Assembly (NCBI GenBank): GCA_014549065.1
Contig: JACDOX010000058.1
Coordinates: 372,001 to 436,000 of the forward strand
DNA from: Cardinalis cardinalis
Taxonomy: Eukaryota > Chordata > Aves > Passeriformes > Cardinalidae
Reading direction: 5' to 3'
DNA length: 64,000 nucleotides
How positions within the stretch are numbered: the first letter of the stretch is position 1; every line of letters starts with the position of its first letter. A program made the translations under genes and the position numbers. A model generated the notes under the pieces. It did not search any database. It saw nothing but the letters and a program-made list of their open reading frames with translations, and was not told the origin of the DNA. This document shows, piece by piece, positions 15,501 through 27,483 of the stretch.

Positions 15501-17414
15501 GACTCATGCATTCCTGGATAATTTTTTTCTCCCTTCTAATTTTTCCAGCCTGGTAAGAAGCTCCATTATTAATTTACCTAAGTTTGAATGCTCAACTTAA
15601 ACTGACCTTTAGCATGCTTTTCAGTGTTTCTGTAACAAAGCCACATCTGGCCATCACTGCCTGCACTGTCACTTACTAAAACTATTTGTCAGATAGAAAA
15701 TAAAACACTGTATCTATTGCAATGATAACTTGTTTAAAAGAGGCAACTGGGTTAATTATATTCATATCACCTTGTAACAATGAAATTTTAGAGAGCTAAA
15801 AAGCCTTGAACAAATCACCAATAATACATGCTGCTAGTAGCCTAAATAAATCCTCACAGTCCTTACTCATGGCAAATGTGTTTTGTTAGAGAAAGGAATA
15901 ATTGTATTGCAAGAATTGTATTCATAGGAATTACAGGACCAACTTATTTTACGTCAATTCTATATAGTGGTTGAAAACATGCATTGTTTTAGTCCAGGGT
16001 ATGCTGGAGACAGAGACGCTTCCTGTAACCAATAAAACTTTTTGGGTTTTCTTTTAATATTTTTCAACTTGTTCATTTGACTACAAGACTGTGCAGATCT
16101 TGTGCTAGCTTTGCTGGTATTAAACTGCAAAGTATTCAGTGCATTACACAGAAACTTCATGAGGTCAAAAAATCCAGTCTGTACTCCCTGGGCATGGGAG
16201 CACATTTTGTGCTGTGAGCTGCGATGCAGTTCTCAAAATATTTTGATGGCTTTTGCTTCTTAGAACACATAAGTGCACAAAGTCACACAGACTTACACAG
16301 TGCATCTCAGAGACAGCATCTCTTTTTCCATGCATCACACAGACCTTGATTAAACTTGGAGCACCAGCTTGTGGCTGATACTGAAGCTTGTTTCTCAGTA
16401 ACGTGACAGAACAAAATCCTTATGAACCCAGGTGATAGGAGTGGATGACCTCTGTCAATACAAGCCGTACCATGCTGCCAGACAGCCCTAGGATGCAGAA
16501 AGCCCATTCAGTGGGCAAAAGAGGTGAAGTCAGGGAGGAAAGTTCAATAGCAGCTGAAAGACGAATTCAGACTTCAGTGGCTGAGGAGATTATCAGATTT
16601 AGGTCAACAGCCTCACTGGAGTGATTCCTAAACTTTTCTTTCACAACCTCACTTCTAGGATTACAACCCTATTTCCACTGCATCTTTTTAATAGTGTTCA
16701 TACTTACAGATTATGTCACTTTACAGTAATTTTGAAGTTTTCATAAAATTTTGTGAAGTTTTCCAAAGCATTAGACACAGAGAAACAAAATACTCAACTC
16801 CTAACTCTGGACACACTTGCATCACTTGTTTAATGGAGCTTCCCTTGAATTCTATGAGTGTAAATGAAAAGGAGGACAAGGGCCTGCATCTCTTTGATAA
16901 ATAGAAAACATTCCTTGTACCATTCCATAAAATTTACTTTGCAAAAGACTTCTTCTAAAGCTTTTTCATTATTTTACTTATTTCCTTGCCTGATTAGCCT
17001 TTAACCAAATGTAGATGTTTTCCCTGACCTATTTTCAAAGCTAACTAATCACTAAATCCCCCAGTTATGCAATCCTGAAGGATTAAACGTTTGTCATGAA
17101 AGACTCTGGATTTGTTTAGACTGAATAAATTTCAGTGGTTTACATACAGTTCATTGATTAAACTACATTCATAGAATGCTGGCTCTTGTCACAGGAAGTC
17201 TGCCAAAGTAGCTCTATTTAGATGTATATAAGCTTCTGCTCATAGTTAAACACACAAAATATTAGCATGTGGTGCACCTTGGAAAAGAATTAGGCTCTTT
17301 TTATACATAACACTTGTTCCACCTCTGCAGAAGTACTACCATAATATAATATCTATATTGTAGTACCACCTGAATGCCAGCCTGGTCAGAAAACCCTTAT
17401 GTTATGTAAAACGA
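12561..17414. other. Unique intron block, no gene seen
   Basis: AT-rich unique sequence. 13200-13480 is free of obvious repeats and rich in TAAT-type cores, so it could contain conserved noncoding sequence, but conservation cannot be judged from one genome. Short open frames at 14808-15134 and 15960-16205 lack any recognised homology. Confidence 0.5.
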
Positions 17415-17590
17415 CAACCTCTGCTCCAAAGCAATCAACCTAAAGGGCAGGACAAACCAGGCAGAGGACATAAACAAGTGGGTTGGTCTGGAGATGGTGG
17501 CAGGGACAGGGTAACAAATAATAGGATGCACAGGATTTGCAGCCAGTGAGGAAAAACAATCCCAGTGTGCCATCTGCCCACCCATAATTA
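17415..17590. repeat. Possible ancient L2/L3-type LINE 3' relic
   Basis: The run CTAAAGGGCAGGACAAACCA with the following G-rich stretch GGAGATGGTGGCAGGGACAG recalls a diverged amniote repeat (consensus roughly AGACAAGACAAACAAAGGGTGGGAGGGG as I remember it, in split form). It is a weak match from memory; strand was not assigned. Confidence 0.28.
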
Positions 17591-20500
17591 GATTAGAGTT
17601 CTTTCTATGCAGTGCAGCAGAGCAGTTTTGAAGAGACACTTGGAGGAGACCTTCTCCTATGTCTTGAAACTTCTCCTGTGCCTAGTAAGGTGTCATAAGA
17701 CAAATTAAAGAAAGATGCCCAAGGAGATGTCCAAGTGTCAAGGACCTAGTGAGGTAACAGGTCACACAAATCACCACAAAGGTATATTCTGCTTGTTTTT
17801 TCAAGGTTTTGGTCACACAGGAAGAACATTCTTTACAAGTCACCTTCATGGTGGTTTAAGCTGACTGGTTTTACTTCTCATTTACAGTGAGCTGGGAACT
17901 GCTATTTCCAGTTACACTTAGGTAAAAAGGCAAAACCTCAATTTCTTGGCATTGAACAGTTGCTTTTTACTTCTTAGAACACACTGAGATCATCTGCAGA
18001 GAAACGTAGATGTCTTTATTGTAAGTGTGATTTAGAAGAACTAAAACCATATTTTTTTAGGGTATGCGTGAATCTCTCTAAATGAGGAAGTCAGTTGGAT
18101 TTTTCTTCCTTAGAAATAATGATCCCTGCTTGAGTTTCTATCCTTTCTTCTAAAACAGTATGTCTGTCTCTCTTGGGACAGGAAATCAGAATACACGACC
18201 TCCTTTCATCAATTGCTGCTTTCACCTACTGTAGCAATTGCTGTTTTAAACAGCTGAAATAAAATGGTCATATACAATTCACCTTCAAACCTTCTAAATA
18301 TGTAGAGTTAAAAATTATTTAATGCATCTAGATTAGTGCCCTTCAATTCTGAAGTAAAGAACTTGGGATTTTGTTTTCAATTAATTCTGATAAATATATC
18401 ACTCAACGATGTGAGCAGAGACTATGCAGTTAATAGCCATGGAATTGAAGTTTAGCAAAAACAGTTATAGCATTGCAACAGATCTACTGAATATAAAATG
18501 CAAAAATAGTACTTTCCATGTTCTGTAAATTTTCTGTAAATGCACTGTTTTCCACAATTACATGCTCCATTCTTTCTGGAAATGTAAGTAATTTTCAGTT
18601 TCTGCTAGGACAGGAAAAACAGCTCACTGAACTTGCGGCCTCAGTATTGCAAAATTCTGTATGGATAAGCCAGCTCTTAAAAAGAAAGTCACACTACTTG
18701 TTCACATTATGGGTGGATACCCTGAGTGGCTGCAAAATATGACTGAAACCATTACCCTGCAGATAACCACAGCTCTACAATGGGTACTGACAGCTGCAGA
18801 TTTGCTGTACTTAAGACAAAATCTGGAGGAAATCATGGCTGACACAGCTGTGTGCCTGCATTTGTAGCATCCCAAAACAAAAATACTGATCAAGGATGAA
18901 AAATAGCTGAGTAAAACTGAAAGCAGAAAAATAATGACAACAATTGAAAACAGTGGAAATTAAGGAAATTAAAATTAAGGGAAACTAAGCACGTCTAAGG
19001 CCTTGAAAAACAAAAGGAACTGTGCTAGCACATGTGCCTTGTGCTGGGCAGCCTTGTCATGCTAGTACTCATCAGAATATAGGTTAATCAAAACAAGTTA
19101 AAAAAATCACAAGTGATGGTGAACAAGAAAATTAATACAAAACCTATTTCCTTGAAAATTAGTTCACCAAAGTAAACCAAGAATACAATATTAATAAAAA
19201 AGCAGCAAAGGCTTTTTTTGTGTGTTTTACTTTCCTAACTTTTAAAGCAGGTATTTTGATCCTAAAAATTATGGGTTTTTTTCCTAAACACATACAGTCA
19301 AAATACACTATCAAACCAGTTAGATTTATTTACTATTACACAAACTAGACTGGACATCAAGCAGCTTTTACTGTAGGCTTCATACAGAAGAGCCTTGCTC
19401 TTGCTGGATTATCAGCAGAATGAGCAGAAATCACCAGGAGCACAATTCCTGTTTTTCCTACTTCACCAGCAGGCAGGATTTAGGAGTCCAGCTGGAGGAC
19501 TTGTCATTAGGGATTTCTCAGAGCAACTCCAGGCTGAGGCATGACCCTCCCAGGACCTGGGGACACACCACAGGGGCACTGGATATCCAGGTCCCCTGCA
19601 AGGTCAAACAAGACTGAATGTACAGAAAGGGCTCTGGTTGCAGACTGTTTCTCAAGGAAAGGATCTTCTATGAAGATGTCAAGCTGGGATCTGGATAGAA
19701 GGCACTGCCACTGTGAGAGCAAAACCTCAGAACACATTCATCAGCCATTGACCAGAAGAGGAAAGACCACAGGATTGTAAAGCAGGGAAGTGAGATACAG
19801 GCACTGCAAGGAAGTGAATCCCCAGGTTTGGGGGATTGGCACAACACTCAGCAGGAGCAAGTGGCAGACACAGTTACAGAAGTGGATGTACACACAGCAC
19901 TCAACACACACATGGCATTTGAAAAACTTCAGGGAAGAGGGAAAATTCCTGCTTAGACTGGTCCTACTGGTAACTATAAAAGACCATAAATGCAAGTTTA
20001 AAGAATAATCAGGCTGAGTCAAGTCCTACAGTATTTTTGGGTACATGCTTAGCTCGTGTATTTTGCATTCTTCAGTGTTTCTGGGCAGACTTTGAATTAC
20101 TTACAGTACACTGAAACTTAATGCATGTAACTCCTAACACTTCTAACAGCTTTTCAAATACATTGGTATTTCCTTTGATGTGTGCTTAAAATACTTATTT
20201 CTGAATGTAAAATTCATGTATCTCGTCCAAGAAAAGAAAGCCATATTTACATTTATTCTGAAACCTCAGCAGAATACTGTACTTTGCTAGATTCTGGAGG
20301 AAGAACAGTCAAATAGCTTCCAGTTCTACTTTTGAAGAAAAGGTAACTGAGAAGTAAAAAAGACTGTCAATGTCAAGAGTTACAACAGTATCTGGGGAAA
20401 TGACATTGTCAGTGGTTACAAAAGAATGCACACACACAATGACTAACCAGATGGAAGATGCAATTTCTCAGAAAAAAAAAAAGTGTTAACATTTCTTTGC

Positions 20501-22391
20501 CATGTTTAAGTCACCAGGTTTAACTTAAATATTAATTTTTTACCTGAAATAATGTTGAAACCAATTATTAAGTCAAACGTATGCAGAACTTTTGGAGGAA
20601 CACTGTAGAGTAGGGATGACATTTACTTCAGTGTTGACCAGCATAAAATCTCGGCATATGTTATGATGGTGTGAAATGCTTGCTGTAGCACATATTTCCT
20701 GTACTGTCTCGTAAGCTGTAGTCCATGCAATATGCAAGCTTTTTCAGATTAAATTCTAGTGTTCCATAAATGAAACATCTCTTATTATTTAATTATTCTT
20801 TATTAATTAATTTCTAGAGGGACATTATGTTTTTGGATTACAACAGTATCATCAATTTAAAGAGAGATTACTAGAAAAAGAGCAGGACAGAAAACATTAT
20901 TTCAAGTTAGCTCTTTTGTTCAAGACTTTGGTTGCTTATTTTAAAGACAGTACCTTAAACATTTTTTTGTCTAATGACTGCTTTTCTATTTTAAACTTTA
21001 AACAATCTGTTCCATGAACCACCTGGAAAAAAACATATTGAAAAACAGTTGAAAACATTCTTTCATTATAATTCCTGGAGAAATGTGACAGTCATTACCT
21101 ATAATGAGACTTTTGTATTTACAAAGAGTTAATTTAAATATGATGCTGATCTCCCCTCTCCAAGGAGCACTGAACAATCAGAATTCATTATGTTGCCTAT
21201 TATAATGCTGTTATTTCTTGTAATAATGAAGACAGCACAAAAACCACACCAGAACAGAACATATATCTGGTAAAACTGAAATGTCATTTTACACAAAAAT
21301 CTCTCTATTCCTCATACTTGGGTCAGACCTGCACTACAAGGCACTGCCTGAACACTGACCACAGCTTTCATGATCCACCCTCAAAGGTTGACTGACCCAC
21401 AGAGATAATATCAGAGGTTCTATTACTCAGCCACACATCCTAATGAGAAACTTTCCCATTTCTGCACCACAACCACTGGCAGGTTGGCTCACAGACACAC
21501 CTGTCTATGCCGCATCCAGGCAGGTCAATGGTTTGTACAGATGGTCTGAAACTACCAAGGCAGAGGAGCCAGGGAATGCTGCAGTGCCTCACGTTTCATC
21601 ATGGAGCTGTTCTGGGCTTTTATGCAACTGCATCTAAGGAGGTTAAGGAGCTGTAATTAGCACACATCACCTCACTGTCACTGCAGCTAATCAGGCTGAA
21701 AAATCCCAAGTGTCTCCACTCCTGAACAGTCCTGCTTCTTGCAATGGAATTTTCAAGCTCTTGCTAATTGCTTACAGTGCTTTCAGACTCTCTGGCACCA
21801 TGGAAAGCTTCCTTCTGGTGTGGAAACGGGGGTGGGGGGACGAGATTCTCACTATGGAAGTGACCTTTTCTCTCTGCTAGGAATCTCAGCAGAGGCATGG
21901 ACTCTTCTGAAGACATCTATTGATATGAACAATACAGACTAATTTGAAGGTATATTCATTTTATTCTCACTGAATTTAGGGGTAATCCTGGGCTCTGTCT
22001 ACACTGCAAAGCAAACAGCTACTCAAAACAAAATATTCTAGGCGTAACATCTGGTACCACACTGCCAGCTGCCAGCACAGCTGTGGCTCAGGCTCAAAGC
22101 ATCCAAATCATGATTACACATAGCCGAGGTTATGAGATCTGCTGGTGAGCTGTGGTTGTTAGATGCTCAAGTCTTCCTTGCAACTATTCAGATCAGACCA
22201 CGTGATTGACAGCTTGGGGTCAGGATAGCAGCCTCAAGGTTTCCTCATTGAGAGCAGCCTCCCAGAGTGAGACCTAAGTGTGCACCTGAGCACACCCAAC
22301 ATACAGAAGGTGGATAATGGGCAAGTCTATAGCTGAGAATGGGCTTAATAGTTCCTTTGTTACCTTGAACAGCCATTGACTCAAACTTGAC
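17591..22391. other. Unique intron block, no gene seen
   Basis: No repeat family was recognised. Plus-strand open frames at 18518-18742 and 18661-18867 overlap in two frames and are discussed among the rejected items. A cluster of overlapping short frames at 19420-20022 reflects locally higher GC, not a gene. Confidence 0.5.
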
Positions 22392-22427
22392 AATTTGTAG
22401 CCTATTAAATTTGTAGCCTATTAAATT
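22392..22427. repeat. 16-bp tandem duplication
   Basis: The unit AATTTGTAGCCTATTA is present twice head to tail, followed by a partial third start (AATTG). The two complete copies are identical, which suggests a recent replication-slippage duplication. Confidence 0.92.
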
Positions 22428-24166
22428 GTGACGTTCCTACAGATTATCTAAGACCCAGCTGTTGTAAGTAGACATCCAACCAGCTGCTCTTTCCTGGTTA
22501 TGGCCAGTGTCTGTTGGGCTTCTCTTTTCCTTGCCTTCCCAGGATCAATGGTAAAATATTTTTCATTGCAGGTCTGGCCTTGTCAGCCTGCTCTCTTCAG
22601 GCTGTAGAATACTGTCTTCATTTATCAGCTTCAGAGTAATTTTTTACTGAAGTAATTCTGAAGATTACATGACTGTTTCACAATATGAGGTACAAGTGTA
22701 CTTGTAGCAGAGTCACTATTTAGGGAATGTCATAAGCATAAAAAAATTGTAACAGCCAAGAATTAAATACTGTTTAGATGTTTATATCCTTCTCATATCA
22801 TATCATATTAGCATGATTTTATTTTTGTTTTGTAGCTATCCTTGCAACTATACAATTTTTAGAAATGAGGTTTCATGAGTTCACTTTGAAAAAACAACCC
22901 CTTATCAACTAAATAACAAATAATTTTGTTGTGTTGCTATGTCAGATGGATGATATATAAGTTGCTACAGGAAAACATACTTTAATGTCAGTCACTCAAT
23001 ATCAAAATTTTTTTTTTTACAAGTAGCTGTGTTGCCAACATAAATGCAAACCTTAAGTAGATCTGCACATTAGAGATNAATAAAAAGGTAGAAAACATAA
23101 AAGCTTCTGGATGTTTTTCTAGAGGACACAGTTTAAAATGCCAAGGACAAATCTGATATGTAAAAATAGGGTAGTGCACTATATAGTCATTGAGTTTTTA
23201 AGTTAAAAAAAAAAACCAAAACAAAAAAACAAGCTAGCAATCTCCCTTTTTATTGAAAGGTCACTGTAATGCAATAGGACACAGTAAGCAGTTGTGAAAT
23301 TAGCCCTCCAGAACCTGGTTGCAGCTTTGGAATGTGACCATTGTTGTGCAACGGAGTTTGTCACCATCATATGAAAACTCCATTGGGAAATACATATTTT
23401 GTTTACCTGCTCATCACAGATAACCATCAACTGATTCACATTCTGTAGTATTTTACTAAGGTCTAAAACAATACCCAAACTCCAAACATGATCTTTTTCA
23501 CTAAACACCAGTATTCAAGAAATTTTAGAATAAGTTTCATCCATCCTACATACAAAATGTTTTCTCTTTTTTTGTGTTTCTCTTTAAAAAGGAGGTATGT
23601 CAACAGGCTCACAGCCTATTAAAAGCTTCTCTGTTCTTGCTACCTAATTTTACCCACCTAAAAAAAATNCAATAATGATGCTGAGCTGGATATTCAGTGG
23701 AATATTAATCATGCTGATGTCTCAAGCAGAGGCTTCACCTCTGCTCAGGAGGAACAAGCAGCAAAAGNAAATTATCCCACACATTGAGACATCTATATAA
23801 GCAGAAGTATGAGCACATTGTTCTAATTACAATCTCAGTTCTCTGGAATTCTGGTGAATCTCAGGGCACATCTTCACAGGTGGGTGTAAACAGAGCTCCT
23901 CGGCCCATTCCCTTGGTTAAACTGATGGAGACTAGTGCTGATTCAGAATTTGTATATAGCCACATTTGCACGGCACTGGCCTGACTAGATGTAGAGACAA
24001 GGCAGGCAGAGGAACTCAATANGTCTGCACACGTCTGTAGACACTCATCCTGAGGTGGAGACCTTCCCCATCCTACAGAGGAATACATAATAAAGATGTT
24101 AATCAAATTTNTCAATGAGGGAGGTAAAGAGATACTCCAAGTTTATATATAAACTAAAAATATGGC
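22428..24166. other. Unique AT-rich intron, no feature seen
   Basis: Contains A/T homopolymer runs (for example near 23008 and 23207) and a short CATAT run near 22795. The 101-codon minus-strand frame at 23203-23508 has no recognised homology, and its C-terminus is translated poly(T). Confidence 0.5.
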
Positions 24167-24232
24167 TCCAGATTTATTCCTAAATGTGGATTTAGGAAAA
24201 TCCAGATTTCTAANTCTGGATTTAGGAAAATA
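24167..24232. repeat. About 30-bp imperfect tandem repeat (just over two copies)
   Basis: TGGATTTAGGAAAAT occurs twice at 30-bp spacing, and TCCAGATTT occurs twice around it. One N lies inside the second copy. A local duplication with no element hallmarks. Confidence 0.8.
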
Positions 24233-27200
24233 GCTTAGCAATATGCAGTGTTGATGCAGCAAGTTAACTTTCAGTATCTTAATTTCCTCAAATAGCACAA
24301 TTGGTCTGAAATACACAAGCTAGTTATGCCTTAAAGGAGGAGTTTTTAACTTGTTTAGTGAAAAACCTTTGTCTTCACTCCCATCACCTGTGGTGACTTG
24401 ACTAAGGACTCACATGACTTGGAAGATCTCTTCATTTGCAAACATCTGTTTGTCGTTTTGGATCTGAAGTTAATCTCAGGGCAAATTTGTCCACTAACAC
24501 ATCACAGATACACCTGCTACAAGAATTATAAAATGCTTGCCATAGGATTTAAGTGTGTAAGGAACAAAAAACAGAGGCAATGAATCTGCTAGACTNATGG
24601 CTTTTGAAAAAGGAAAGCACTTGGCAGCTGTTTAGAAATGAGCATTTTAACATTCAGACTCTTTACAAAAGGTGACAGTGATTAACAGTTCAGTGATGCC
24701 ACTGGATCCCATATGACTACGCTTGTGAATCAACCTCAGACAAACTGCAGCAAAAAAGGGCTATTTTTAAGATTAAAGGCTCACAGGACAACCTTAGTCA
24801 GAAAGGTTGGTTCTAATAGGGCACAGTCACATAAAAATGGTGCAACAGACAAAGAACAGTTTTTTCTGGCCATCTTTAGCTCATGCTGTGCAAGTAATTT
24901 AATGGCAAATTTGTTTAGTAATAACTATATTATTCACAACTCCATGGGAATAAGGAATTACACCCTCAGCATCCTATACATTCATTACATATGAAAAGAG
25001 TTCCTCAGGTTAGATGTACCTGATAAAATCAATTTGAAGGGTGGGGGGAAAAGCCTCTACTCTGCTGTTGAAAGCAGTGCAGGACCTGGATATATCCACA
25101 GAATCTAATTTGTTAGTCCAAAGTTCCTGTCACTTTTCTGTTGACAACTCACAGACACCATGGTGCCAATACTGCACCTCATGCACACTTAAAGACTCAG
25201 GGAAAGAAAGCAGCAAGATCTTCATCCTCACAGTCTGCAGTGGTTAAGTGGGTATGAATTCTCTGAGCACTCTGCACGATTACAGCTTTCTATGAGGTGT
25301 TCTGTTTACTCTATCATGTGAAAATATTAAAGAAAATCATCTTGGATTCCTAACTGGAACACCAAGTGATTTGAGAACTGAGAGTTTTCACCTGTCATTT
25401 TTAGATGCATACGTAACAGGATGTTGGTTTCACTTCAATAGAGTATTTTGTACATATGTGTGGGAAAAAAAAGTGAATACTTTGTAATAAAGTTCTCATT
25501 AAGTTATAGACTCTGCTTCCATGTGTCAATCTAGAACTCAGCACATGGTCTTTTTATCTGTCCTAGAGACTCCACTGCCTTGCTTTGTCAGTGTGTAAAC
25601 ATGTACATGGAAACACTGCATAGGGAGGGGAATAATTTGCTATAGCTTAATAGAGACATTACTTACACGGCGTGTACAGAGATGCCCAAGAGATATCGTG
25701 CCTTAGGCAGCTCCAATCTTTCTGATGATCCTCTGAGCAGAAAAACCTCCTACACAGAGCTGTCTTTTAAAAGGCACAGTCTTACTCCTATCATATATTC
25801 TCATGTCTATATTCTGCCTAACATGCCTGGAGGTGGGGCTGAGGCACAGCCTATTCAGTAGCTATGAAGAGATTGCTAAAGAGCATATAGCATGAGTAAT
25901 TACTGAAAACATTTTNATAACAGAGATTTGGGGGTCACTGTCAAAGAGTTAACACAAAAATAAACCAAAATCTTTTCCCACTTTATACTGTTTGCTATAA
26001 CACAATCATTTTTTTGTTCTAGGTTTAGGAAAAATAACATGGTATCATTTTTAGTATGATTGTTAGTCAGGAAAACAAAGAAAAAATACTTTAAACTTAT
26101 TTAGTTAAATTTCCTGAACAATTTTAAATTTTAAAGAGAAGTCTTCAGCGCAGTGATCACAAATTCAAGTTGAAATGAGACAGAAGAGTGCATATCAGGA
26201 CAATGCTTAGGATGTCACTGTTAAGCTTAATTAATCATTCTTATTTCTCTCTTGAGTCATCATAATGAGATTTTTTAATAGGGAAACCACTTCAAGAGAA
26301 ATTTTTGAAGTTGATGTTCTAAGAGATTAGACAGAGAAAATGCTTTAGCTTACAAAGATCCTGCACAGCACATATTATTAAATGTACAGATGAATGTAAT
26401 TTACAGTCTCTATTTCCATAATCTGTACTAAAGGCAGAGATACATAGGAAGCTTCTTCTCCATACCAAGGGGTGTGGGATTTTACAGTTGTAGGTGTTTT
26501 GAACTTTCATTATNAATATTTTATTTAATATCAAACTAATATTTTAGTTTGATTTTTGGTACCTCTTCTGATCACATGCAGAAGGTTGCATGCTGGTAGC
26601 ATAAGATTTTTGTCAATTATCATAGCAATATTTTTAAGTAGAAAAAAAATGGAAAATATTAAAGTATAAGATCCGTGTCTCAGAATTTCCTTATCTATTG
26701 TTCTAAGAAGTGTCTTTTAGTTAGAAATAACATTTAGGTGGAACCAAAATTTTAGCAGAATGAAAGTGATATTTGGCTCTGCCATTTCAGGATCTCATTA
26801 CATGGTTACTTCAGCAAGTTGCTTTTGGTTTCAGCCCTCTCTCATTACCCCTTGCCATCTGACTGAAATCAGCTGATCTTTTCAGGCATTCCCACAGCCA
26901 GCCAACAGGCTGCTCACTGTCAGATCCCCAGCACCATATTTAGGGTGTGCCTTTTACACACAAAGGCCAATAGGAAGGCAGTTGCCTCATTTTGTCTGCC
27001 CCTTAAGAGCTGTCTGCCCTCCCACCACAAAATCCTTGCCAATTCAAGAGAAAACATTCTCAGCCTACAGGCTTGGCTTTCTGATTCTACGTATACCTTT
27101 GCNGACAATGCAAATCAATAACAACAATAAAGGTATTTTAATATATATAAAATATATCTTACATAATCTGAATAAAATGTAATTAACTTTTAACATCCTT

Positions 27201-27466
27201 GCAATGATTTCATTATTGCAGCTAAAAAAATAATTCTCAGAATCCATCTCTTCCAGAATCTCCAAGAAAAATACTCTTTGTTTCACCGTTTTCTGATTAA
27301 TTCGACTTTGGAAGAAAAATAAACACATTGCTGTGTTCAATATTGTTGCACAAGAGAATTCACAAGAATGAAATGTGTTCAAAGTTCCTAGAAAAAAATG
27401 CAGCAATGCAGGCTGCCAACTTGTTCAATGTCAAGCTCTAGGCAGTATAGCAGGACTAGCAGTAAA
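24233..27466. other. Unique intron block, no gene seen
   Basis: AT-rich sequence with scattered single Ns. No repeat family, RNA gene or exon recognised on either strand. Confidence 0.5.
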
Positions 27467-27483
27467 TGACTCATAGTGAGTCA
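27467..27483. promoter_or_regulatory. Double AP-1 (TRE) palindrome
   Basis: TGACTCA, a TAG spacer, then TGAGTCA form a 17-base inverted repeat of two perfect AP-1 consensus half-elements. AP-1 (FOS/JUN) and related MAF/BACH/NFE2 dimers bind TGACTCA. Two perfect sites three bases apart in an intron make a candidate enhancer element, but occupancy is unknown and such a match can arise by chance in 64 kb. Confidence 0.5.

Noticed and set aside
18518..18867. Overlapping plus-strand frames that look helical and could be one frameshifted pseudogene
   Set aside because: No family could be named, and joining frames to obtain a longer protein is not justified without a database match.
22001..22320. 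Possible hAT-type transposon start (GGGCTCTGTCTACACTGC)
   Set aside because: Only a short stretch resembles the remembered element; no matching inverted end or target duplication was found.
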